29,362 nucleotides of DNA from a virus. Made by a program: the position numbers and the translations under genes. Of this stretch, positions 23,075 through 29,272 are shown piece after piece. The DNA lies in the IMG/VR virus record IMGVR_UViG_3300044637_000416, positions 1-29,362 of that record; one strand, written 5' to 3'. The notes under the pieces were generated by a model. The model saw only the letters and a list, made by a program, of their open reading frames with translations. It ran no database searches and had not been told where the DNA came from. The number at the start of each line of letters is the position of its first letter. Positions within the stretch are counted from its first letter, which is position 1.

Positions 23075-24007
23075 ATGGAAAGAAAATTAAAATTTGATTT
23101 GGATATTGAAACAAACGCATTGTTATGTCCGAATCCTAACGAGTTTTATTCTCGTGCTTATTTAACTGCTGATGTGGCAGATACTTATCGGGCTTTGCCG
23201 GGAATTAAATCTCGTACAAAACTTGGTAACGTAACATTTGGGTCTATTTTACAAGCATCAACTTGTGCTTTTACTGCTCCAAATGATTCATTGAATGCTA
23301 TTGATATCGATGTTTGTGCATTCTCTGCAATGGCTCAAATCTGTCAATTTGACTTAGAGCAATCTTTCGTTGCTTTGCAAATGACTCAAGGTTCTAACGG
23401 TGATTTCTCAGTACCGTCTTTCATGAACTATTACTGGGGAGAAATGGCAAAACAAATCGAAGAGGATATCGAGTTAATCAGATGGCAAGGTGATATCACA
23501 AGCGAGAATGATTTATTGGCACTTTGTGACGGTTATTTAACTCGACTTTGTAAAGACGGTGGAAGCCTTGCTTATACAAGTGGTGGTGCTATTAATACTT
23601 CAAATGTATTGGCTACTTTTGAGGCTGTACTTAATGGACTACCAGCATCAGTAAGATTCAAAAAAGCTGATTTACGTTTTAGAGTTTCTTCAAATGTAGC
23701 TGCTGCTTACGAACTTGCGGCTGCATCTGGTAACACTTTGACTTATGTAACTTTACCTTTGGGATTGACTTTCTTAGGAATTAAAGTTGTAGTTTGTGAG
23801 GGTATGCCTGACAACACAATCGTAGCTTCATTGAAAGACGATTTGATTTACGCATTTGATGCAGAGGGAGATTCAAAAGCATTGAAAGCAGTTAACTTGA
23901 CTGATTCAGTTGCTGAGCCTTATATCCGTACACGTGCAAATGTTAAAGCTGGTTTCTATTACACAAACCCTGAGCAAATTGCTGTTTGGGCTGATTGTTT
24001 TGATTAA
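23075..24007 (+). CDS. Major capsid protein (HK97-fold)
   Basis: A 310-residue protein immediately after the protease/scaffold gene, with the size and beta-rich composition of HK97-fold capsid proteins. FYSRAYLTADVADTYRALPG forms the N-terminal arm, and QIEEDIELIRWQGD is the spine-like helix. LRFRVSSNVAAAYELAAASG and IVASLKDDLIYAFDAEGD belong to the A-domain, and YTNPEQIAVWADCFD ends the protein. Codons look more host-optimised than in neighbours, as expected for an abundant protein. A terminator follows. The nine or so cysteines are unusual and might matter for capsid stability. Confidence 0.9.
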   Translation: MERKLKFDLDIETNALLCPNPNEFYSRAYLTADVADTYRALPGIKSRTKLGNVTFGSILQASTCAFTAPNDSLNAIDIDVCAFSAMAQICQFDLEQSFVALQMTQGSNGDFSVPSFMNYYWGEMAKQIEEDIELIRWQGDITSENDLLALCDGYLTRLCKDGGSLAYTSGGAINTSNVLATFEAVLNGLPASVRFKKADLRFRVSSNVAAAYELAAASGNTLTYVTLPLGLTFLGIKVVVCEGMPDNTIVASLKDDLIYAFDAEGDSKALKAVNLTDSVAEPYIRTRANVKAGFYYTNPEQIAVWADCFD

Positions 24008-24030
24008 TCATTAACTAATAAATAATTTAA

Positions 24031-24058
24031 GGGGTGGGGATAACCTCGCCCCTTTTTT
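24031..24058 (+). terminator. Terminator after the capsid gene
   Basis: GGGGTGGGG (24031-24039) pairs with CCTCGCCCC (24044-24052), with two wobble pairs, around an ATAA loop, followed by six Ts. This is a strong hairpin inside the late operon with no promoter visible after it, so it probably lets only part of the polymerase through. Confidence 0.8.
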
Positions 24059-24083
24059 GTAAAACATAAAAAAATATATAAAT

Positions 24084-24602
24084 ATGTCATGTGAAGCATT
24101 AGAGGGAATCGTAAAATCATGCGATAACAACTCCGGGGGAATCTACAAAGTGTGGATAAACCAACAAGATAACATTGATACATTCACTTTAAATCCAACT
24201 TTAACGTGGACTATCGATTCAATTACATTAACAAATCCGGCAAACGTTTACACTGAATTTGAAATCAGAAGAAATACGGGAAGCTATACTGAAGAGGCTG
24301 CTATTGATTTAATCAATGGTTCGTCTTATTACACTCAAACAATTACTTTAATGTTTCATAGACGTGATCAATCGAAGTCACAAGCTATTAAAGTTTTGGG
24401 TGCTGGTCAACAGTATTTAAATGCAATTGTACAGGATGCAAATGGTAAGTATTGGTATTTTCCATTCTTACAATTAACAGCATCGGCTGAGGGTTCTGGA
24501 ACTGCCAGAGCAGATGGTTCAAAATACAGTGTTTCACTATTAGCACAAAATGACTTTTTAGCCTATGAGGTTACTGAGGCAACTGTATTATCTGTTATTT
24601 AA
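24084..24602 (+). CDS. Major tail tube protein
   Basis: A 172-residue, beta-rich protein directly after the capsid gene and its terminator. It opens SCEALEGIVKSCDNNSGGIYKVW, then strands (TLTWTIDSITLTN, YTQTITLMFHRRDQSK), AIVQDANGKYWYFPFLQL, and ends GTARADGSKYSVSLLAQND. This layout is that of siphovirus tail tube proteins of Bacteroidetes phages. It is probably made in large amount, and it too is followed by a strong terminator. Confidence 0.78.
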   Translation: MSCEALEGIVKSCDNNSGGIYKVWINQQDNIDTFTLNPTLTWTIDSITLTNPANVYTEFEIRRNTGSYTEEAAIDLINGSSYYTQTITLMFHRRDQSKSQAIKVLGAGQQYLNAIVQDANGKYWYFPFLQLTASAEGSGTARADGSKYSVSLLAQNDFLAYEVTEATVLSVI

Positions 24603-24624
24603 TTCGCTTACTCTTATCAAAATT

Positions 24625-24650
24625 AGCACTCTTCGGGGTGCTTTTTTTTT
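24625..24650 (+). terminator. Terminator after the tail tube gene
   Basis: AGCACTC (24625-24631) and GGGTGCT (24636-24642) enclose a TTCG tetraloop closed by C-G, one of the most stable RNA loops, followed by nine Ts. A very strong intrinsic terminator with no promoter visible downstream. Confidence 0.85.
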
Positions 24651-24681
24651 AAACAAAAAGACGAACTAATTTAATATAGTT

Positions 24682-25023
24682 ATGATTTACATAAACAAGG
24701 ATGAGGTAAACAATATCGTATTAACACTTTCAGAGGTTAGTTCGTTAACAAATCCTTTTTATTTATTCGTGTTTCAAAACGAAATGAACCCGGAAAGCGA
24801 CCCGATTTTATTTACAACAACAGATATTTCAACGTATCCTGAAAGGTTTAATCAATTCTTATTAGATGAGCCGGTTGATGTTGAATTAACAAAAGGACAG
24901 TACACTTATTCTGTTTATGAATCATTAATTGCACCGATAACGATTGAAGACACTACGGGAATTATTATCGAAGAGGGTCGTATGGTTGTTTCTGGAGCAG
25001 TTGTAAACTCAATTTACGATTAA
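24682..25023 (+). CDS. Hypothetical virion-associated protein
   Basis: A 113-residue, acidic, beta-rich protein: MIYINKDEVNNIVLTLSEVS, NPFYLFVFQNE, then GQYTYSVYES and IIIEEGRMVVSGAVV. This pattern recalls small immunoglobulin-like or head-tail accessory proteins in Bacteroidetes phages that lie between tail tube and portal. No firm family. It starts in the shared TTTAATATAGTTATG context after the tail-tube terminator and is two bases from the portal gene. Confidence 0.55.
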   Translation: MIYINKDEVNNIVLTLSEVSSLTNPFYLFVFQNEMNPESDPILFTTTDISTYPERFNQFLLDEPVDVELTKGQYTYSVYESLIAPITIEDTTGIIIEEGRMVVSGAVVNSIYD

Positions 25024-25025
25024 TT

Positions 25026-26345
25026 ATGGCATGGTACAATATATTTTCTAAAAGTGAAAAGCAAAGTGTTGAAGTTGTGGAGGGTTATCAGTCTTTCAGT
25101 ACACCATTTGTTAAAATTGGCGGTGCAAATCTTGCATTACCTTATGTGAATGGTCGTTATCAGGTTGCTGGTTACATTCCATTCGGACAGGACAACTTAT
25201 ATCCAGAGGTTTTAAATCAAATGTATTACACTTCGCCTTTGCATGGTGCGATAGTTGATTATAAAGTGAATGCAGTTGTGGGGGGTGGGTTTAACATTAT
25301 CATTGATAAACTTACAAATGAAGAAAAGTTAGATTTGTACGCATTTGAAAACAAATTAAAGCTAAAAAAGACTGCTTCAATAGTTACAAAACAACTTGTA
25401 ATTCATAACCGCGTATATTTTAGATTGTGTTTTTCAGAACGTGGAAAAATAAAACGAATTGATAATCTATCACCGGAGAAAATAAGACGTTCGAGAGACG
25501 GTCAAACATACTTTATTTGCGAGGATTGGTCGTCACGTATTGATGTAGAGGAGATAGTGCCTTACAATCCATTAAATCAAGAATTAGAGCAGTTATTTAT
25601 ATATGAGTTACCTTGTATTGGTCAAGACTTTTATCCGTTACCTCAGTATTCAAGTGCTTTGAACTTTGCTTTTTTAAGTGGGGAGCTAAGTTATTTAGCA
25701 AAATCAAACATTCAGAATGCGGTATTCCCGTCTTTTGCTATGATGTTCCCTAAGCGACCGCAAAGTGAAGAGGAAAAGTCAATGATTAGACGAACAATTG
25801 ACAAATTAAAGGGTGCTGAAAATGCTGGTAAGGCTGTCGCATTTTTTGCGAATGCTCCGGAGCAATTACCTAAGATTGAAAGTTTACCAACGAACGCAAA
25901 TGATAAACTATTCCAAGAGGCATCGAGTTTAAATACAGAACAGATTTGTTTTGCTCATACTATTGACCCTATATTAATGGGAGTTCGTACAACTGGCTCA
26001 CTTGGGTCCGGTAGTGATATAAAACAAGCATACGTTATATTTGAAAAGAACGTTGTAAAACCTTTGAGAGAAATTGTCGAAGATATATTTAACGAATTAT
26101 TGCATATTGCAAAAGTAAAAGGAGAATTAAGAATCAATAATTTTCAAATCATTAATGAAACGATTGTCGAAGTTGCTGAAAGTGCAAGTAAAACAAGCGA
26201 TGCTTTGAATACAATGTCCCCTTTGGTAGCTACAAAAGTTCTCGGTTCTATGACACCAAACGAAATTAGAGCCTTAGCAAGTTTACCACCAATAGAGGGT
26301 GGCGATATAGTTCCTATTCCAAAACAAGAAACACCTATTGTCTAA
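25026..26345 (+). CDS. Portal protein
   Basis: A 439-residue protein with the portal pattern. PFGQDNLYPEVLNQMYYTSP and LHGAIVDYKVNAVVGGGF at the N-terminus are characteristic. A beta/alpha clip region is followed by a helical stem (EEEKSMIRRTIDKLKGAENA), FFANAPEQLPKIESLPTNA, then LFQEASSLNTEQICFAHTID and a C-terminal region starting EVAESASKTSD. It forms the dodecameric ring through which DNA enters. It lies far from terminase, an unusual position. TAATG overlap with the next gene. Confidence 0.85.
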   Translation: MAWYNIFSKSEKQSVEVVEGYQSFSTPFVKIGGANLALPYVNGRYQVAGYIPFGQDNLYPEVLNQMYYTSPLHGAIVDYKVNAVVGGGFNIIIDKLTNEEKLDLYAFENKLKLKKTASIVTKQLVIHNRVYFRLCFSERGKIKRIDNLSPEKIRRSRDGQTYFICEDWSSRIDVEEIVPYNPLNQELEQLFIYELPCIGQDFYPLPQYSSALNFAFLSGELSYLAKSNIQNAVFPSFAMMFPKRPQSEEEKSMIRRTIDKLKGAENAGKAVAFFANAPEQLPKIESLPTNANDKLFQEASSLNTEQICFAHTIDPILMGVRTTGSLGSGSDIKQAYVIFEKNVVKPLREIVEDIFNELLHIAKVKGELRINNFQIINETIVEVAESASKTSDALNTMSPLVATKVLGSMTPNEIRALASLPPIEGGDIVPIPKQETPIV

Positions 26346-26905
26346 TGTTATATTTTATTACTGAAACATACTTAAAAACGAATACACCGATAACAGCAAA
26401 TGTTGACGTTACGGATGTTACTCCTTATATAGCTACTCAGGCACAATTAAGAGTGATGCCAATTTTAGGAACTGTTTTTTTTAATTATATGCTGGATGTT
26501 TATAATCAACAATTAGCATTACCGGGAAGCCCTGAAGAAACACTAATTAAATTCATTCAACCGATAGTTGCGTGGAGAAGTGCTGAGGATGCTGTCTTTG
26601 GTTTAACATATCAACTTAAAAATAAAGGTCTTCAATTACAAAATGGGGATTTTTCAAGTTCGGTAAGTCAAAGAGAGGTGGCATTTGGTATGGAACACTA
26701 CGCACAAAAGGCGGCATTCTTTGAAGAGCGATTGATTAAATATCTAATTAAAAATAAAAACTTATTCCCGGAGTTTATTTCAGAAGAAAACAAAGATACT
26801 GATTTACGACCTATGATTGAATGTCATGGCTGCAGTGGATGTTGTGGGAATGAATGTAGTTATCCAAATGGAAACGGTTATAACACTTCAATTTTAATTT
26901 TATGA
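26345..26905 (+). CDS. Head-tail adaptor protein with cysteine-rich tail
   Basis: A 186-residue, mainly helical protein beginning MLYFITETYLKTNTPITANVD, then QLRVMPILGTVFFNYMLDVY and FIQPIVAWRSAEDAVF. This arrangement is found in DUF6712-like head-tail connectors directly after the portal in Bacteroidetes phages. The C-terminus ends in ECHGCSGCCGNEC within a Gly/Asn/Tyr stretch, five cysteines in thirteen residues, possibly binding metal. It shares TAATG with the portal and overlaps the holin-like gene by four bases. Confidence 0.65.
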   Translation: MLYFITETYLKTNTPITANVDVTDVTPYIATQAQLRVMPILGTVFFNYMLDVYNQQLALPGSPEETLIKFIQPIVAWRSAEDAVFGLTYQLKNKGLQLQNGDFSSSVSQREVAFGMEHYAQKAAFFEERLIKYLIKNKNLFPEFISEENKDTDLRPMIECHGCSGCCGNECSYPNGNGYNTSILIL

Positions 26906-27144
26906 ATAAAAAAATGATAAATCTAAACGAACTTTTAGACGTGATTAAAAAACAAGGAGCAACGGGAGTTTTGGCGATATGGTTATGGTACACGCATACC
27001 GAAGTTCAAGAACTTAAACAACGATTATATGATTGTTATGGTAAAACAGCATTGATTGAACAAACTGAAAAAAACAAACAAGGTTTATTTAATAATTTTT
27101 ATGCAATTTTACCGAAAAACGAATTAGAAGATGAAACTATCTGA
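26902..27144 (+). CDS. Holin-like protein (BhlA/UviB type)
   Basis: An 80-residue protein with one short hydrophobic segment at about 19-31 (GATGVLAIWLWYT) preceded by an amphipathic start (LLDVIKKQG) and followed by a charged helix (HTEVQELKQRLYDCYG). The QGxxxVLxxWLxY plan matches small BhlA/UviB bacteriocin/holin proteins. It lies directly upstream of the endolysin gene, with a 14-nt overlap, as expected for a holin. A secondary pinholin-like function cannot be excluded. Confidence 0.6.
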   Translation: MNKKMINLNELLDVIKKQGATGVLAIWLWYTHTEVQELKQRLYDCYGKTALIEQTEKNKQGLFNNFYAILPKNELEDETI

Positions 27145-27577
27145 ACACGTATCACTTATTGAATTTGAAAGGTCGGAATCAGCTACAAAGCATAGCATCT
27201 TAAATAAGATGAATGAAAGCGAAACTGCAAAAGCTAAATTACTTTGTGAGAAAGTTTTTGAGCCTATTAGAAAAAAGGTAGGTGGGCCAATTAAAATCAA
27301 TTCGGGTTTTCGTTCAACGTTATTAAATAAAGTTATCGGTGGGGCAAAGTCATCTCAGCATTGCAAAGGTGAGGCAATGGACTTAGATTTACATGATAAA
27401 GAATTATTTGTTTGGATAATTGAGAATGTAGATTTTGACCAAGCTATATTTGAGGGTGGAACAGAAACACAAGCTGGTTGGTTTCATATAAGTTACAAAG
27501 CAAGTGGAAACCGAAATGAAGCATTAAGAATGACAAAAGTAAAAGGAAAATCAGTATATACTAAATTTATAAAATAA
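27131..27577 (+). CDS. Endolysin: peptidase M15A family
   Basis: A 148-residue protein with the full M15 zinc-peptidase signature: INSGFRS (56-62), SSQHCKGEAMDLDL with zinc ligands H77 and D84, and WFHIS with H119. These enzymes cut D-Ala-containing bonds in peptidoglycan stems, releasing progeny. No signal peptide is present, so export would rely on the holin-like partner. It is joined by TAATG to the next gene. Confidence 0.88.
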   Translation: MKLSEHVSLIEFERSESATKHSILNKMNESETAKAKLLCEKVFEPIRKKVGGPIKINSGFRSTLLNKVIGGAKSSQHCKGEAMDLDLHDKELFVWIIENVDFDQAIFEGGTETQAGWFHISYKASGNRNEALRMTKVKGKSVYTKFIK

Positions 27578-27801
27578 TGGCAAAGAAAAAAAAGGTTGAT
27601 GTTGAAATTCAAGTGAATGACGCATCGTTGGAAATTCATAAAGACGAAAATTCAAGTGAGGTAAAATTAGATACTAAGAAACTGGATATAGAAGTGAGTA
27701 AGACTGCTGATAACATCGAGGTGAAAGTCGATGCTCAAAATGGTCTTCTCACTTTTGTAGGTAAAATTTTAGGCAGATATGTTTCTAAGAAATTAAAATA
27801 G
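27577..27801 (+). CDS. Small charged hypothetical protein
   Basis: A 74-residue protein with alternating Lys/Glu/Asp/Val strands (VDVEIQVNDASLEIHKD, VKLDTKKLDIEVSKT, NIEVKVDAQ) and a basic C-terminus with a short hydrophobic stretch (LLTFVGKILGRYVSKKLK). The repeated VxVxV pattern looks like a small beta sheet. It follows the endolysin by TAATG, so a spanin-like or lysis-accessory role is conceivable, but no lipobox is present. It is the last gene of the late operon. Confidence 0.55.
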   Translation: MAKKKKVDVEIQVNDASLEIHKDENSSEVKLDTKKLDIEVSKTADNIEVKVDAQNGLLTFVGKILGRYVSKKLK

Positions 27802-27803
27802 TT

Positions 27804-27878
27804 TATATTTGCATATCTAATCATAATTTGGTTTAATTGTTTTAACTGAAAGAACCCTCTAACCGGAGGGTTTTTTTT
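27804..27878 (+). ncRNA. Candidate small transcript between promoter box and terminator
   Basis: A perfect TATATTTG lies at 27804-27811, directly after the last late gene. A hairpin terminator ends at 27878. A transcript of about 60 nt would result, without an obvious start codon. The -33 region is weak, so this may only be the 3' end of the late message. Confidence 0.25.
27853..27878 (+). terminator. Late operon terminator
   Basis: AACCCTC (27853-27859) and GAGGGTT (27866-27872) pair perfectly around a 6-nt loop, followed by eight Ts that begin within the stem's 3' end. It closes the long late operon before the next promoter at 27930. Confidence 0.85.
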
Positions 27879-27911
27879 ATTGCCTAAAAAATAATTGTTA
27901 AAAAACGTAAC

Positions 27912-27937
27912 TTATATTAAAAAGAATAGTATATTTG
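27912..27937 (+). promoter_or_regulatory. Promoter of the terminal small-gene operon
   Basis: TATATTTG at 27930-27937 preceded by TTATATTAAAAAGAATAG, the box shared with 3540 and 4385. No good -33 TTG at the correct distance. The leader AAACAATTAAAATTTA runs into the ATG at 27961. Nearly the same block as before 4415, so regulation is probably shared. Confidence 0.65.
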
Positions 27938-27960
27938 CTGAAACAATTAAAATTTAAGTT

Positions 27961-28107
27961 ATGAAAAACAGATTAAACAACTTGTTGGATGAAGTTAAAC
28001 CGACAACAGATGAACACAAAGACGTTATTTACACGTTTTTAGGCTTTCCAGTGATACTTTTCGCTATCGTTGGAGCATTGTATTGTATTTTAAAATTCAT
28101 GCGATGA
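27961..28107 (+). CDS. 48-aa single-pass membrane protein
   Basis: A 48-residue product. A hydrophilic N-terminus (MKNRLNNLLDEVKPTTDEHK) is followed by one membrane segment (TFLGFPVILFAIVGALYCIL) and a short basic end. It lies just behind the shared-type promoter with an ideal start context and overlaps the next start by ATGA, so the frame is well supported despite its size. It may act at the host membrane. The function is unknown. Confidence 0.6.
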   Translation: MKNRLNNLLDEVKPTTDEHKDVIYTFLGFPVILFAIVGALYCILKFMR

Positions 28108-28277
28108 GAGAGCCTAAAAAAAGCAATCCAACTTTGATAGAGATTATCAGATATTGGAAAGACCAAGAGAAAAAAAACATTGGTAAGTTTAACATGGAGT
28201 TATATTTAAAGATTTGCCATGCAAAAGCATACAATGTTAGGTACGATTCAGAAACAAATAAATACTATCGTATATGA
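28104..28277 (+). CDS. Small basic hypothetical protein
   Basis: A 57-residue product from ATG 28104. An upstream in-frame TTG at 28083 lies in the previous gene. It begins MREPKKSNPTLIEIIRYWKD and is basic with a Tyr-rich end (AYNVRYDSETNKYYRI). It is joined by ATGA overlaps on both sides. No family is recognised. Confidence 0.5.
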   Translation: MREPKKSNPTLIEIIRYWKDQEKKNIGKFNMELYLKICHAKAYNVRYDSETNKYYRI

Positions 28278-28501
28278 AAACGAAAGAAGTTACTTGCACA
28301 TTTGAATATACTACTACTGAGGACTTACAACAAGTATTGAATCGTGTTTATAAAGAAGTCACTAAGGGAAGAGAATACTTTGAGAAAGTTTGTAAGACAG
28401 ATAAAGGGATGCGATTAGTACAATTTAAACAAGAATACAGAAAATTGCGTAGTTTTAAGATTGTAAACACGGATTCAGTAATAGTAAAATCAAACGTATG
28501 A
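28274..28501 (+). CDS. Small hypothetical protein
   Basis: A 75-residue alpha/beta protein: strands KEVTCTFEYT, then helices (EDLQQVLNRVYKEVTKG) and a final strand-like FKIVNTDSVIVK. ATGA overlaps link it to both neighbours. No recognised motif. It is part of the shared-promoter small-gene operon. Confidence 0.55.
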   Translation: MKTKEVTCTFEYTTTEDLQQVLNRVYKEVTKGREYFEKVCKTDKGMRLVQFKQEYRKLRSFKIVNTDSVIVKSNV

Positions 28502-28884
28502 ATGCAAGTGAATTAAGAATAGGAAACTATTTAAACGGAAAACGAGGTCACGTTGTAGTTACCGAAATTAGAACAAATAACAGTGTAAAAATACACGATA
28601 ATACGAGTAGTTTTTATGTAGGAATTTGTTTGATACCGATTGAAATAACAAAAGAATGGTTGTTAAAGTTAGGTTTTGAACATAACGATTATTACAATAA
28701 TTATAAAATTAAAGCAGGTCAATATTATAATTCAGTAGGTTATAATGATGAGGATTGCGAATGGTATTATAACAATGATAGTTCAGACGCAGGATGTTAT
28801 TACGTTACTTCTATTAAATATGTTCATGAATTACAAAACTTATATTTTACTATAAATAAAAACGAACTAAAACACGAACTATGA
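28498..28884 (+). CDS. Conserved hypothetical protein of Bacteroidetes phages/prophages
   Basis: A 128-residue protein with the recognisable opening ASELRIGNYLNGKRGHVVVTE and later IEITKEWLLKLGFEHND, ending YVHELQNLYFTINKNELKHEL. Proteins of this layout are widespread in Bacteroidetes genomes and prophages but lack a known function. Mostly beta structure rich in Tyr and Asn. ATGA overlaps on both sides. The last codons carry an AACACGAA word. Confidence 0.65.
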   Translation: MNASELRIGNYLNGKRGHVVVTEIRTNNSVKIHDNTSSFYVGICLIPIEITKEWLLKLGFEHNDYYNNYKIKAGQYYNSVGYNDEDCEWYYNNDSSDAGCYYVTSIKYVHELQNLYFTINKNELKHEL

Positions 28885-29063
28885 CACCTAAGCAAAAAGC
28901 GATAAACCTAATGGATGATATTTATGTAGGTTTAGAAATAAAACACCAGTTAACAGCTAAAAAGATAGCAATATATTTGGCTCATTCTCATGTTTGGGAA
29001 ACCTTAGACTTGGATAAAATCGTGTTTTGGAAATCTGTGGTAACTGAATTGGAAAAGCTATGA
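28881..29063 (+). CDS. Small hypothetical protein
   Basis: A 60-residue helical protein beginning TPKQKAINLMDDIYVGLEI, a pattern seen in small phage proteins, and ending FWKSVVTELEKL. No motif is recognised. ATGA overlaps link it to the previous gene and to the tiny membrane protein that follows. The start context contains AACACGAA three bases from the ATG. Confidence 0.55.
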   Translation: MTPKQKAINLMDDIYVGLEIKHQLTAKKIAIYLAHSHVWETLDLDKIVFWKSVVTELEKL

Positions 29064-29146
29064 AACGTTTAGGGTGTTTATTACCGTTTGTAATTGGTTT
29101 TATATTTTGGTATATTGTTATTCATTTTATAATTAAGTATTGGTAA
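29060..29146 (+). CDS. 28-aa membrane microprotein
   Basis: A 28-residue product, MKRLGCLLPFVIGF followed by IFWYIVIHFIIKYW, almost entirely one hydrophobic helix. It shares ATGA with the gene before and TAATG with the gene after, so translational coupling supports it. It could be a modulator of a membrane protein or an additional lysis peptide. Function inferred only from hydrophobicity. Confidence 0.45.
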   Translation: MKRLGCLLPFVIGFIFWYIVIHFIIKYW

Positions 29147-29253
29147 TGATAATATACAACGCAAAGCAAAAGATTGACTACCGTAAATTAAAACGGTGGA
29201 GAATAAAAGTTAACATATCAAATAATTATTACAAGAATTTCGAGTTTGATTAA
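29146..29253 (+). CDS. 35-aa basic microprotein
   Basis: A 35-residue basic product (MIIYNAKQKIDYRKLKRW, then a Tyr/Asn-rich end). It starts in the TAATG overlap with the preceding gene and stops 11 nt before the replication promoter's -7 box. Its basic residues suggest nucleic-acid or membrane binding, without evidence. It fills the rest of the genome to the junction. Confidence 0.4.
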   Translation: MIIYNAKQKIDYRKLKRWRIKVNISNNYYKNFEFD

Positions 29254-29272
29254 AAAATAATTGTTATATTTG
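29245..29272 (+). promoter_or_regulatory. Promoter for the replication module (across the junction)
   Basis: TATATTTG at 29265-29272 matches the Bacteroidetes -7 consensus TAnnTTTG. A TTTG at 29245-29248 is a possible -33 element, but the 16-nt spacing is shorter than the usual 19-21. Transcription would start within the terminal repeat, a few bases into the window, and read through the structured leader into the initiator gene at 117. Confidence 0.6.

Larger units (their letters stand above)
940..28878 (+). repeat. Dispersed oriented octamer AACACGAA (22 plus, 5 minus)
   Basis: Plus-strand copies start at 1047, 1372, 2205, 2451, 3185, 5442, 6157, 7093, 7162, 7981, 8793, 9555, 9666, 11347, 12864, 13789, 14221, 14773, 16742, 21158, 21897 and 28871. 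Minus-strand copies start at 940, 1991, 2821, 3352 and 24766. All but a few are preceded by another A. Hand counted. Copies fall in all three reading frames and in noncoding leaders. Confidence 0.85.
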
